Part shown: piece after piece, positions 42,439 through 49,900 of the stretch | How positions within the stretch are numbered: the first letter of the stretch is position 1 | Layout of the letters: the number at the start of each line of letters is the position of its first letter | Assembly: GCF_027214025.1 (NCBI RefSeq) | Contig: NZ_JAPWHB010000004.1 | Span: forward strand, 124,001-188,000 | Direction: 5' to 3' | Origin: Parahoeflea alexandrii | GTDB lineage: Bacteria; Pseudomonadota; Alphaproteobacteria; Rhizobiales; Rhizobiaceae | DNA: 64,000 nt | The notes under the pieces: model-generated | The model's database searches: none | What the model was told of the DNA's origin: nothing | What the model saw: the letters and a program-made list of their open reading frames with translations, nothing else | Program-made: the position numbers and the translations under genes

Positions 42439-43869
42439 TTAACAGCCGTTTCGCCGCGGTTCGGAGGACTCTCCCGCATTCCGTTTTTCCAGCAACGTCA
42501 GATTTCGATCATAGACGGCGCAGGTCAGGAGCGGAACAGTACCGCATCGGCCAAAATTCAGGCCGGGACTGCAATTGTTTGGGACGGAGCTCCACGTCCC
42601 GACGGCAAGAGCGATTGAGTTCGCGCCTGCTTCTGAAACGACACAATCTGAGGTATCCAAACGCCGCTTTGGTACTTTAACCGCAGAATCGATGACGGAA
42701 ACTTCGGATGGCCGCTCGTAGGGGAAGATGTGGTAACTGCAATTGCCGTTGTTGTTTTTCACCTGCACCACATAGGTGTTCAGAACAAGCCTTCCGCTTT
42801 CGAAAGGGCCGGCGACTTTTTGATCGCCATCCATGACATAGTAGCCGGCATCGGGGAGTTTCTTGCCCTGCTTGTCCCAAGAAAGAAGTTCCATGCGAAG
42901 CGGACGGTGACTGCGTTCCGGAGCATCGAAATTCGGCAGATGGCCCCGTGGCATGGCGTCGACGTCCGGTTCCGTTGACTTGAAGCGTGCCTTGCGCTGG
43001 TTGAAGCGCTGGCGGTAGGTCTCCACCGTCTCCACCGCAACCTGATAGGGGGCATGATTGTCGCCGATCTTCGTCTCTTCAGGCAGGGCCGCCATCTTCT
43101 CGATCCGCTGCGCCAGCTTGTCGATGGACTTCGGAGTCACGCTCTTCGGGTCGGTTTTCCTGATATCGTAGCCGTAGCTGCGGCTGATCCCCGCCTCCAG
43201 CAGCTTCTCCGCTTCCAGCAGGCGCTCCTTCTCGTCCTGCCTTGACGGGCCCGTGTACCACTTCTGCAGGTCCAGCCAGGAGATCTTCGTACTGAGGATC
43301 CGCGCCGAAACCAGCTTGAGCCCGGCCTTCAGCGCCTCCTTGGCTTCCGCCGGCCACAACGGACCGCCTCCATTGCTGAAAAGCGCGCCCCAGGCCGGCG
43401 ACCCAGGCGTGTTGTAGGACCACGTCTGTCCGTCGCCCTTGCCCGGCGCACCGACATCGGCGTGCAACGAAACCACGTTGTTGGAGTTGCCGCCGACCTG
43501 GAAGTCGAACTGCATCTTGACGTCGTAAAGCCGGGGACCGAGCAAGGCTTCCTCCGGCAGATCGGCCAGGGAAATGGACTGGCTTGCCGTCGTCGGATTG
43601 AGGAAAGCGGGCACCGAACCGGAGCTTTCCGGATGCGTCTTGTAAAGGAACTGCACGCTGACCACCGGCTCGCCGAGCAGTGTTCCCACGGCGATCTTCG
43701 AGTCCCAGTCAAACACCAGCGTGCCGTCGTTTCGGTCACGAACCCGCTCCTGGCGCCCGGACGCGGTCTGGAAGCTTTGGGCTTGAACTGTCACGCTGGC
43801 GGAAATGAAAAAAAGGAAGGTGAAGGAAAGAAAACGAAGCACGGCAATGGGGATCCTGAAGAAATGCAC
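42439..43869 (-). CDS. Large secreted protein of unknown function
   Basis: A 476-aa protein. The GTG at 43869 is preferred because it starts a clear signal peptide (HFFRIPIAVLRFLSFTFLFF, cleavage near VQAQS) with GGGGAAA upstream; an ATG 21 codons earlier lacks a ribosome site. The mature protein is soluble and beta-rich in appearance (ARLYDVKMQFDFQVGG-like early segment), with a helical central portion (DEKERLLEAEKLLEAGISRS). The C-terminal domain has four or five cysteines (NCSYHIFPYERPSE, NNCSPGLNFGRCG, LLTCAVYDRN). I do not recognise the family. It is convergent with the lipoyl-like-repeat gene. Confidence 0.65.
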   Translation of the reverse strand: MHFFRIPIAVLRFLSFTFLFFISASVTVQAQSFQTASGRQERVRDRNDGTLVFDWDSKIAVGTLLGEPVVSVQFLYKTHPESSGSVPAFLNPTTASQSISLADLPEEALLGPRLYDVKMQFDFQVGGNSNNVVSLHADVGAPGKGDGQTWSYNTPGSPAWGALFSNGGGPLWPAEAKEALKAGLKLVSARILSTKISWLDLQKWYTGPSRQDEKERLLEAEKLLEAGISRSYGYDIRKTDPKSVTPKSIDKLAQRIEKMAALPEETKIGDNHAPYQVAVETVETYRQRFNQRKARFKSTEPDVDAMPRGHLPNFDAPERSHRPLRMELLSWDKQGKKLPDAGYYVMDGDQKVAGPFESGRLVLNTYVVQVKNNNGNCSYHIFPYERPSEVSVIDSAVKVPKRRLDTSDCVVSEAGANSIALAVGTWSSVPNNCSPGLNFGRCGTVPLLTCAVYDRNLTLLEKRNAGESSEPRRNGC

Positions 43870-44240
43870 TTGAGATGTTTCCCCAAAAAAGCCGGGATGG
43901 CAACATCGTTTCCGCCATGTCTCAAACGCCATTCAAACGGACCGAATGAAGGCGCCAAGCGATCCTGAACATCATTAGGCGGTTCATGCGGCCTTCCTGA
44001 TGGACAAGGTTTCTTGCCACCGTGAAGCAGTACAGTGAGTGACCGACCCGGGGAATGGGCTTGGTTTGCGGCTATGTTCGGCATGGGCGCGCAAAGCAAT
44101 CACCCGTTCGAACAGCGCCCGATATAGGGTTTTCCCCCACCCCCACCCACGCAAAAAGGCCCGGACGCCAAATGTCCGGGCCTTTCTGGTGCCGGGGGAG
44201 AGGTCATATACTCCCCGGCGATATGTGATCTCGGGCGGGC
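43870..44240. other. Non-coding stretch with the first copy of a repeated terminator
   Basis: 371 bp without a supported gene. Its right part is the first of three copies of the iron-binding-protein terminator (see 44155-44185) and the sequence just after the truncated 3' end copy. Nothing else is recognised. Confidence 0.4.
44155..44185 (-). terminator. Terminator hairpin, repeat copy A
   Basis: AAAGGCCCGGAC and GTCCGGGCCTTT, a perfect 12-bp stem around GCCAAAT, downstream of a truncated copy of the iron-binding-protein gene. The identical hairpin occurs at 46240 and 47726. Confidence 0.85.
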
Positions 44241-44470
44241 TTACTTGTAGCCGACCTCGTTGTAGATTTCCTGGGCGCGGGCCTGGCGCTTGCCGAGCTC
44301 GTTCAGATTGAGCGTAGCGGCGGTGAATTCGCCCGGGCCCTCGACCACCGAGGAGGCCGCCACCGTCGGCACCACCCGATACTCGTTGTTGCTGTTGGCG
44401 AAACAGGACTGCGCCGAATCCGAGGTGAAGTCTTTCAACAACTTCACCGCGTTGTCATGGTTCGGCACCA
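44241..44470 (-). pseudogene. Truncated 3' end of an iron-binding-protein gene, copy A
   Basis: Encodes about 75 residues matching the C-terminus of the complete protein at 47813-48844: DNAVKLLKDFTSDSAQSCFA, NNEYRVVPTVAASSVVEGPG and the shared ending QARAQEIYNEVGYK. It is the most diverged copy (K/E, C/Y, R/P and P/L changes among others). Similarity stops near 44470 and the upstream sequence is unrelated, so there is no signal peptide or N-lobe. A short in-frame ATG exists, but a stable product is unlikely. Confidence 0.85.
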
Positions 44471-44588
44471 AGCTGATCACCACTTGGCACGGAGCCGGTT
44501 TGTTAAAATTGCAGATAGCCGAGGGGTAAAGAATTTACATTCCCATAATAGCAAAGCTACTTATGTTTGCATCCGGAGATTGCAGCCC

Positions 44589-46094
44589 ATGATGAGCAAA
44601 GCTATACAAATCCTGGTCATGTCCACCCTTCTGTCTGGCATCCCGAACGCGAGCACATTCGCTTCCTCTGAAATGCCGCCGCTTCCATTCCCGTCGATGA
44701 ATTCGCGCGAGAATTATCTGAAGCTGTTGCTTCTGTCCTTCCGCAAATACGCCGGAGAAGATCAGGTTTTGACGGATGATGACGTCAGATCCAATGAAAT
44801 GCGCGCCATCGCCCAGCGTCGCAACTACATGCTCACACCGGTAATCAACGCTGACCTGGACGGCGACGGTCAGGTGACCCCATCAGAATGGAACACCAAC
44901 CTCAAATCGAAAAGGCATATCGCCGATGGTTTTGACAGCTGGGACACCGATAAGAACGGAGTAATCACGCTGCTGGAGGCTTATGCCTATGCACAAAGCG
45001 CATCGGCCAAGTTGGTCGCCCAATCTCGTGAGTCGAACCACTTCATCAACGAATTGATGAAGTTCGATTTGAATCAAGACGGAAGATTGACCGCCCACGA
45101 GCTGGAAAGCGGCGGGCGCCGCGCCTTTGCGGCCTATGACGCCGACGGCGATGGCTTGATCTCGCCCAAAGAATTGAAAAACTTGAAGCGGGACCGCAGG
45201 ATTACCCCTGGGATCAGGAGGCTTTCGGCGGGGTGCAACTTCCCGCGACCGGGAGCTGACGACAGGGTCTTCGTGATCGGCTCATACGAAGCTGGCCGCC
45301 TGTCGAGCGTCAGCGTCGCAGGTCAGGACACGGAAACAGAAACCAGCGAAATCCATATAGAGGACGGCAAGGAGCCAATCTATCTGGTCGCGACGTCCTA
45401 TACCCCCATGATTTGGCGTTTGACCGGGCATACCGAGCGCATCTCGCATTTCGTCTCGAACGCCTACCGAGGCGTTGGCGTCACCGGTATCGACAAGGAC
45501 AAGGCCACCCTTACTGGCTTGGGTCGCTGCACGATCCGCTTTGACAAGAATAACACCAGTAAAGCCACTTTCGATTCGCTGGCGGCCGCGATCGGCAAAC
45601 CGGTCGACGGCATATTCGACAGCTACACACTTCCCGGACTGGTTATTCCCTCGCAGGCGGTAGCGCCGAAGGACTGGCCCCCCTCTCGCAAGAGTGTGGC
45701 GAGGCGCAAGACCGAGTTTCAAACCGGCAATCTAAAAGCAGTCGCTCGCAGCACCATGGAGTCCTTTCGAAGATTCTCCCCTGGCGGTGTGGCTTTCCTG
45801 GATGCCACCTCTGTCATCGCGTCCGGAACGGCGGAAGACTATCAGGTCCTGCCGCAGGAAGCAGGGCTGGTGCAATTGATGCAGGACGGTGCCGTCACGC
45901 TGGAACGCGGTTACTATGTCATAAACAAACCCATCGCCCGCTTCCCCGCTGGACTTAACGGCGCCCATTCGGTGCGCTTCCTGCTGGAAGACGGTGTTCC
46001 TATGCCTGCGGGGTCTCCGGGACACTCGAAGGTCATCACACGAAGTGAACTTGAAAAAAGGATCCGGCCGCAACCCAGGGAACAAAAGCCATAG
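44589..46094 (+). CDS. Secreted protein with four EF-hand calcium-binding motifs
   Basis: A 501-aa protein. Start ATG 44589 (or 44592) begins a hydrophobic leader (MMSKAIQILVMSTLLSGIPN). EF-hand loops occur at NADLDGDGQVTPSEW, DSWDTDKNGVITLLEA, KFDLNQDGRLTAHELE and AAYDADGDGLISPKEL (about residues 85-200), all with the canonical DxDxDG spacing. The following 300 residues, from CNFPRPGADDRVFVIGSYEA to the C-terminus, form a domain I do not recognise. Its G+C is lower than the chromosomal neighbours. It lies between two truncated 3' ends of the iron-binding gene, in the opposite direction, suggesting later insertion. Confidence 0.8.
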   Translation: MMSKAIQILVMSTLLSGIPNASTFASSEMPPLPFPSMNSRENYLKLLLLSFRKYAGEDQVLTDDDVRSNEMRAIAQRRNYMLTPVINADLDGDGQVTPSEWNTNLKSKRHIADGFDSWDTDKNGVITLLEAYAYAQSASAKLVAQSRESNHFINELMKFDLNQDGRLTAHELESGGRRAFAAYDADGDGLISPKELKNLKRDRRITPGIRRLSAGCNFPRPGADDRVFVIGSYEAGRLSSVSVAGQDTETETSEIHIEDGKEPIYLVATSYTPMIWRLTGHTERISHFVSNAYRGVGVTGIDKDKATLTGLGRCTIRFDKNNTSKATFDSLAAAIGKPVDGIFDSYTLPGLVIPSQAVAPKDWPPSRKSVARRKTEFQTGNLKAVARSTMESFRRFSPGGVAFLDATSVIASGTAEDYQVLPQEAGLVQLMQDGAVTLERGYYVINKPIARFPAGLNGAHSVRFLLEDGVPMPAGSPGHSKVITRSELEKRIRPQPREQKP

Positions 46095-46239
46095 CAGCGC
46101 ATCAGAGCGCAACATCACCGGCAGAATTCGACTGCCGCCGGCTGACTGGATTTGTTGACAATGCTGGCTGTTCGTCCAATGCATCCTGGATGCGTTTCAG
46201 CCAAGCACAGCAGGCTAACCCCCCCTCCCCGAAACCGAA

Positions 46240-46270
46240 AAAGGCCCGGACGCCAAATGTCCGGGCCTTT
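46240..46270 (-). terminator. Terminator hairpin, repeat copy B
   Basis: The same 12-bp stem and GCCAAAT loop as at 44155 and 47726. It follows the shortest truncated copy of the iron-binding-protein gene and probably also ends transcription of the EF-hand gene from the other side. Confidence 0.85.
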
Positions 46271-46325
46271 CTGATCCCGGGGGAGAGGTCATATATCCCC
46301 CGGCAGTATTGGTCACGCGACGGGC

Positions 46326-46433
46326 TTACTTGTAGCCGACCTCGTTGTAGATTTCCTGGGCGCGGGCCTGGTTCTTGCCGAGTTCGTTCAGATTGAGCAT
46401 GTCGGCGGTGAATTCGCCCAGGCCCTCGACCAC
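46326..46433 (-). pseudogene. Truncated 3' end of an iron-binding-protein gene, copy B
   Basis: Only 35 codons remain (VVEGLGEFTADMLNLNELGK to the stop). They differ from the intact gene at one residue (M for T), so this copy is younger than copy A. The match breaks exactly after CTCGACCAC, beyond which the sequence is unrelated. No start codon is left. Confidence 0.85.
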
Positions 46434-46843
46434 GCGTATAGCGGCGCATGGGCCCGCGACTTCGGTGCTCAAAAAAATCCGCGATCCTGACGAATGGTTT
46501 TTTGATTTCGGATTTGGGCCCGCATAGCAGGTTCGATGGACTCCGCTGGAATGGCTGAAATGGGGCACGATATCGGACTGCCACCTTTCGGTCGAGCTGG
46601 TCCTGGCCCCGAACGCATGCGCACGATCATGGAACCGTGTGTTGTCGGCTCTGTGTCAGACATTGCGGCGCCAACATTTCCATTATCAAAATCTCATGCA
46701 ACACTTGCGGCGGTCAACCGGCCAGCGCAAATCGCCAGGAGACCCCTTATTGTGTCGCGGGGAAGTTTCAACCAAAGTGACAAGGTCAGCGGGCGCTGGT
46801 ATGGACAGGCACTTGCAGCCCAAGAGCCGGACAGGAGTGACAC
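46434..46843. other. Non-coding stretch upstream of the polytopic membrane protein gene
   Basis: 410 bp between the broken copy B and the next gene. No gene was recognised in either direction. It must carry the promoter of the 46844 gene, whose ribosome site AGGAG is at 46833. Confidence 0.35.
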
Positions 46844-47533
46844 TTGGACTTCATGAAGCTGCTGAAGTCGCTCGACGAACTGCTCTATGAGCTGGTTTCG
46901 TGGCTTGTATTCTACCCTCTGACGATGTGGCGCACGGTCGTAAACCCGCTGCGCATGATGCGCTATGCAGATACCGAACTCGCGGACAGGCCGGAAGATC
47001 AGTACGAGGACACGCTGAGCCCACCATTGTTTCTGCTCATCACTCTTTTGCTCTCGCAAGGTTTTTCCAGTGTCCTGCCATCTCAATTTGATCCGTCTAT
47101 CGTTGCGAAGCAACTCGGTTCAGCCTCGAACCTTCTGTTGGCAAGAGGCGTAATCTTCGGCATCTATCCACTCTGCATGGCCGTTACATTGTTGCGATGG
47201 AAAGCCGTCCGGATCACACGGGATTCGCTCCGCCCCCCCTTCTTCAGCCAGTGCTATGTCACAGCACCTTTTGCATTCTTGCTGGTACTCGGCTTTGATC
47301 TGCTGTCCATGCCGGGAGGCTCCGGTGGCACCGCAGGTCTCATCGGACTCGTTATCGCCCTGGTGTGGTATGCACAGGCCCAGATTCGCTGGTTTGTTCT
47401 TGATCTCAGGATCGGGAAAGGACTGGCAGTTCTGGCATTTGTCGCAGCGCTGCTTGTCGCGACCATCATCGCTGTTCTGATCACGATTGTCATAAGTCTG
47501 GACGCGAACAGCATCGCTGCAGCGGCCGGATAG
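46844..47533 (+). CDS. Polytopic membrane protein, Yip1-like (tentative)
   Basis: A 229-aa protein with five or six hydrophobic helices. After an amphipathic N-terminus (LLKSLDELLYELVSWLVFYP) comes the PLRMMRYADTELADRPEDQY segment, then helices at SPPLFLLITLLLSQGF, ARGVIFGIYPLCMAVTLL, CYVTAPFAFLLVLGF, GLIGLVIALVWYAQAQ and a C-terminal pair. The TTG at 46844 has AGGAG 6 nt upstream; the ATG three codons later has poor spacing. Layout fits Yip1-domain proteins, but the match is by eye only. It lies between copies B and C of the repeated 3' end. Confidence 0.7.
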   Translation: MDFMKLLKSLDELLYELVSWLVFYPLTMWRTVVNPLRMMRYADTELADRPEDQYEDTLSPPLFLLITLLLSQGFSSVLPSQFDPSIVAKQLGSASNLLLARGVIFGIYPLCMAVTLLRWKAVRITRDSLRPPFFSQCYVTAPFAFLLVLGFDLLSMPGGSGGTAGLIGLVIALVWYAQAQIRWFVLDLRIGKGLAVLAFVAALLVATIIAVLITIVISLDANSIAAAAG

Positions 47534-47725
47534 TGAATGCCAAAGTGCCGTTGATTTTGCCCCGGCAATTATTCTCTGCCGCCCGGCTTAGCGCCGCACG
47601 AGTTCATCGGCGGCACGCCCGCATGCCAACATCTGGAGATGCGGGATTTGTCCATCCCGACCCTTTTCGTTCCCGGAGAAGGCGCAAAGCCGCCGAACAG
47701 CATCGACCCCGCTCCACCCAAACAA

Positions 47726-47756
47726 AAAGGCCCGGACGCCAAATGTCCGGGCCTTT
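47726..47756 (-). terminator. Terminator hairpin of the iron-binding-protein gene, copy C
   Basis: AAAGGCCCGGAC and GTCCGGGCCTTT with loop GCCAAAT, 57 nt after the stop of the complete gene. On the minus strand it is followed by a T-run (TTTTTGTTT), so it is a good rho-independent terminator and probably the ancestral one. Confidence 0.9.
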
Positions 47757-47812
47757 CCTGATGCCGGGGGAGAGGTCATGTATCCCCCGGCAGTATTGGT
47801 CACGCGGCGGGC

Positions 47813-48844
47813 TTACTTGTAGCCGACCTCGTTGTAGATTTCCTGGGCGCGGGCCTGGTTCTTGCCGAGCTCGTTCAGATTGAGCGTGTCGGCGGTGAAT
47901 TCGCCCAGGCCCTCGACCACCGAGGAGGCCGCCACCGATGGCACCACCGGGTACTCGTTGTTGCCGTTGGCGAAGTAGGACTGCGCCGAATCCGAGGTGA
48001 AATACTCGAGCAGCTTGACCGCGTTGTCGCGGTTGGGCGCATGCGCGGTGACGCCGGCGCCGGAAATGTTGACATGGGTGCCGTTGCCGCCCTGGTCGGG
48101 GAAGACAATGCCGATCTTGTCGATGCCCTCGGTCAGGCCGTCGACCTGGCCGGCGACGCCGCGGGCGAAGTAGTAAGTGTTGGAGATCGCGATGCCGCAC
48201 TCGCCCGAGACCAGGCCCTTGAGCTGATCGGTATCGCCGCCCTGCGGGTCGCGCGCCAGATTGTCCTTCAGCCCCTGCGCCCAGGTCTTGGCGGCCTCAT
48301 CGCCATTATGCGCGATATAGGCGCCGAGCAGCGACAGCATGTAGATGTTCGAGCTCGAGCGGGCACACAGCAGGCCCTTGTACTTCGGATCGGCCAGCGC
48401 CGCGTAGGTCTGCGGCGGCTCGCTCACCTTGTCCTTGTCATAGAAGATGACGCGGGCGCGCTTGGAGACGCCGAACCAGTGGCCGTCGGGATGGCGCAGG
48501 CTTTCCGGGATCCGCTCCTTGAGCACTTCGGAATCGACCGCCTGGAACAGCCCGGCCTGATCGGCGCGCCACAAACGGCCCGCATCGGCGGTGATGAACA
48601 CGTCGGCCGGGCTGTTGGCGCCCTCGGCCTTCATCCGCTCGATCAGCTCGTCTTCCTTGCCTTCGATCAGGTTGATCTTGATGCCGGTGGCTTCGGTGAA
48701 ATCGCTGTAGAGCCGCTCGTCGGTGTCATAGTGACGCGACGAATAGATGTTGACCTCGCCATCCGCATGGGCAGGTGCGGCGATCGCCGCAAAGGCTGCA
48801 ACGGAAGCGAGAAGCGCGATCATGCGCGGTGCCGAAATGGCCAT
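47813..48844 (-). CDS. Fe(3+) ABC transporter substrate-binding protein (FbpA/FutA/AfuA type)
   Basis: A 343-aa periplasmic ferric-ion-binding protein. Signal peptide MAISAPRMIALLASVAAFAA, cleavage near AHADG. The mature start EVNIYSSRHYDTDERLYSDF carries the conserved His/Tyr region; the tandem tyrosines of the iron site are in NTYYFARG. Other segments: GIKINLIEGKEDELIERMKA and SPADVFITADAGRLWRADQA. ATG 48844 has GGGAGA upstream. A perfect iron-responsive operator precedes it. Permease and ATPase genes are not adjacent; the permease at 29240 is a candidate partner. Its 3' end is duplicated twice to the left. Confidence 0.93.
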   Translation of the reverse strand: MAISAPRMIALLASVAAFAAIAAPAHADGEVNIYSSRHYDTDERLYSDFTEATGIKINLIEGKEDELIERMKAEGANSPADVFITADAGRLWRADQAGLFQAVDSEVLKERIPESLRHPDGHWFGVSKRARVIFYDKDKVSEPPQTYAALADPKYKGLLCARSSSNIYMLSLLGAYIAHNGDEAAKTWAQGLKDNLARDPQGGDTDQLKGLVSGECGIAISNTYYFARGVAGQVDGLTEGIDKIGIVFPDQGGNGTHVNISGAGVTAHAPNRDNAVKLLEYFTSDSAQSYFANGNNEYPVVPSVAASSVVEGLGEFTADTLNLNELGKNQARAQEIYNEVGYK

Positions 48845-48869
48845 TGGAAGTCTCCCTGGGGTTCTGACG

Positions 48870-48896
48870 TAAACATGACAGTTGCGATCATGTTTA
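48870..48896. promoter_or_regulatory. Iron-responsive operator (IRO/RirA-type)
   Basis: TAAACATGA and TCATGTTTA form a perfect 9-bp inverted repeat around nine bases. The inner part is TGA-N9-TCA, the published rhizobial IRO consensus bound by RirA. It lies 26 nt upstream of the iron-binding-protein start, so iron-replete repression of that gene is expected. Confidence 0.8.
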
Positions 48897-49218
48897 TTCA
48901 GGCCCCGTTTTCCTGTCAACCGAGCGGCAGCCAATAAGTGGAGTGTCCGGGAAAACTTTTTCTCCCGATGGCGGCGCCCGTCCGCGCACCACGCACACGG
49001 ATCGGCGTCTCGCGTGCGCCCGCCCGCCGCGCTTCTCCTTGCAACCGGTTCCGCAGGGGCTGCAGCGCAATGGCACGGGCCGCACCTGTGCCGCCGGCAC
49101 TGCCCGGACCGCACATGGGTCGCTGGCGCGGTCGAGCCGGATCGCACGAGGATAGCTGGCGCGGTTGAGGCCGCCGCTCGAGCCGGACCCGCCCCGCCGG
49201 ATCTCACGACTTCGTGAC

Positions 49219-49247
49219 TAGACGACCGGTCTATTTTCTTCTAGACC
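49219..49247. promoter_or_regulatory. Palindromic operator(s) upstream of the TetR gene
   Basis: TAGACGACCGGTCTA (49219-49233) is TAGAC-N5-GTCTA. A second inverted pair is GGTCTA (49228-49233) with TAGACC (49242-49247) at an 8-nt spacing. TAGACC/GGTCTA half-sites are typical of NemR-like TetR regulators. The site lies 7-35 nt before the TetR start. Confidence 0.7.
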
Positions 49248-49253
49248 GCCATC

Positions 49254-49841
49254 ATGACCACACCGAAGAAATCAGACCTGACCCGTTCGCGCATCCTCGA
49301 TCAAGGCCGCACCCTGGTGCTCGCCCAGGGGTTTGGCGGCCTCGGGCTGACCGAGCTGCTCACCGCCTCGGGCGTGCCGAAGGGCTCGTTCTATTACTAT
49401 TTCGCCTCCAAGCAGGCCTTCGGCTGCGCCATGCTCGACGCCTATGTCACTGAATACCTGGCGGCCCTCGACGCCATCATCGCCCGCCCGCAGCCCGCTG
49501 CCGAACGGCTTGGCAGCTTCTTCAGCTCAGCACTTGAGGGCGATGCCGGCTCGATGGCCGACCGCTGCCTGGTGGTCAAGCTCGCCGCCGAAATCGCCGA
49601 CCTGTCCGAGGACATGCGCCGGATCCTCGATGACGGTGTCGCCGCCGTCTGCGACCGGCTCGCGATCCTGCTGCGCCAGGGCGCCGAGGACGGCTCGGTC
49701 ATCCCGCAACCCGATCCCGAAAGTGCGGCCGCCCTGCTCTACAGCCAGTGGCTGGGGGCCGCGATCATCGCCAAGCTGTCGCGCCGGCCCGGACCGCTCG
49801 AACAGGCATTTGCCGACACGAAGCGCCGCTTCTTCGCCTGA
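49254..49841 (+). CDS. TetR family transcriptional regulator (NemR-like)
   Basis: A 195-aa repressor. The helix-turn-helix is in TRSRILDQGRTLVLAQGFGG, LGLTELLTASGVPKGSFYYY and FASKQAFGCAMLDAYV. The C-terminal ligand domain has no recognisable specificity motif. It is followed after 59 nt by a quinone-oxidoreductase-family gene on the same strand, and the operator overlaps its own promoter. It probably responds to an electrophile or quinone, by analogy with NemR. Confidence 0.9.
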   Translation: MTTPKKSDLTRSRILDQGRTLVLAQGFGGLGLTELLTASGVPKGSFYYYFASKQAFGCAMLDAYVTEYLAALDAIIARPQPAAERLGSFFSSALEGDAGSMADRCLVVKLAAEIADLSEDMRRILDDGVAAVCDRLAILLRQGAEDGSVIPQPDPESAAALLYSQWLGAAIIAKLSRRPGPLEQAFADTKRRFFA

Positions 49842-49900
49842 CACCCACCCTCTTCCCATTCCGAAATCCTGCAGAATGCAGGCAACCCAAGGAAACGACC

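Larger units (their letters stand above)
48845..49253. other. Divergent control region of the iron-binding-protein and TetR genes
   Basis: 409 bp. The left end carries the iron-responsive operator at 48870-48896; the right end carries TetR-type palindromes. Between them is GC-rich sequence with several open frames that I regard as chance. Confidence 0.5.

Noticed and set aside
44241-44483. 80-codon frame starting with ATG over repeat copy A, as a functional short protein
   Set aside because: All recognisable residues come from the C-terminus of the iron-binding protein and the first dozen are unrelated. It cannot fold as a binding-protein lobe.
44153-48844. Tandem repeat copies as a conventional insertion sequence
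   Set aside because: There are no terminal inverted repeats or transposase, and the repeat is part of a real gene plus terminator.
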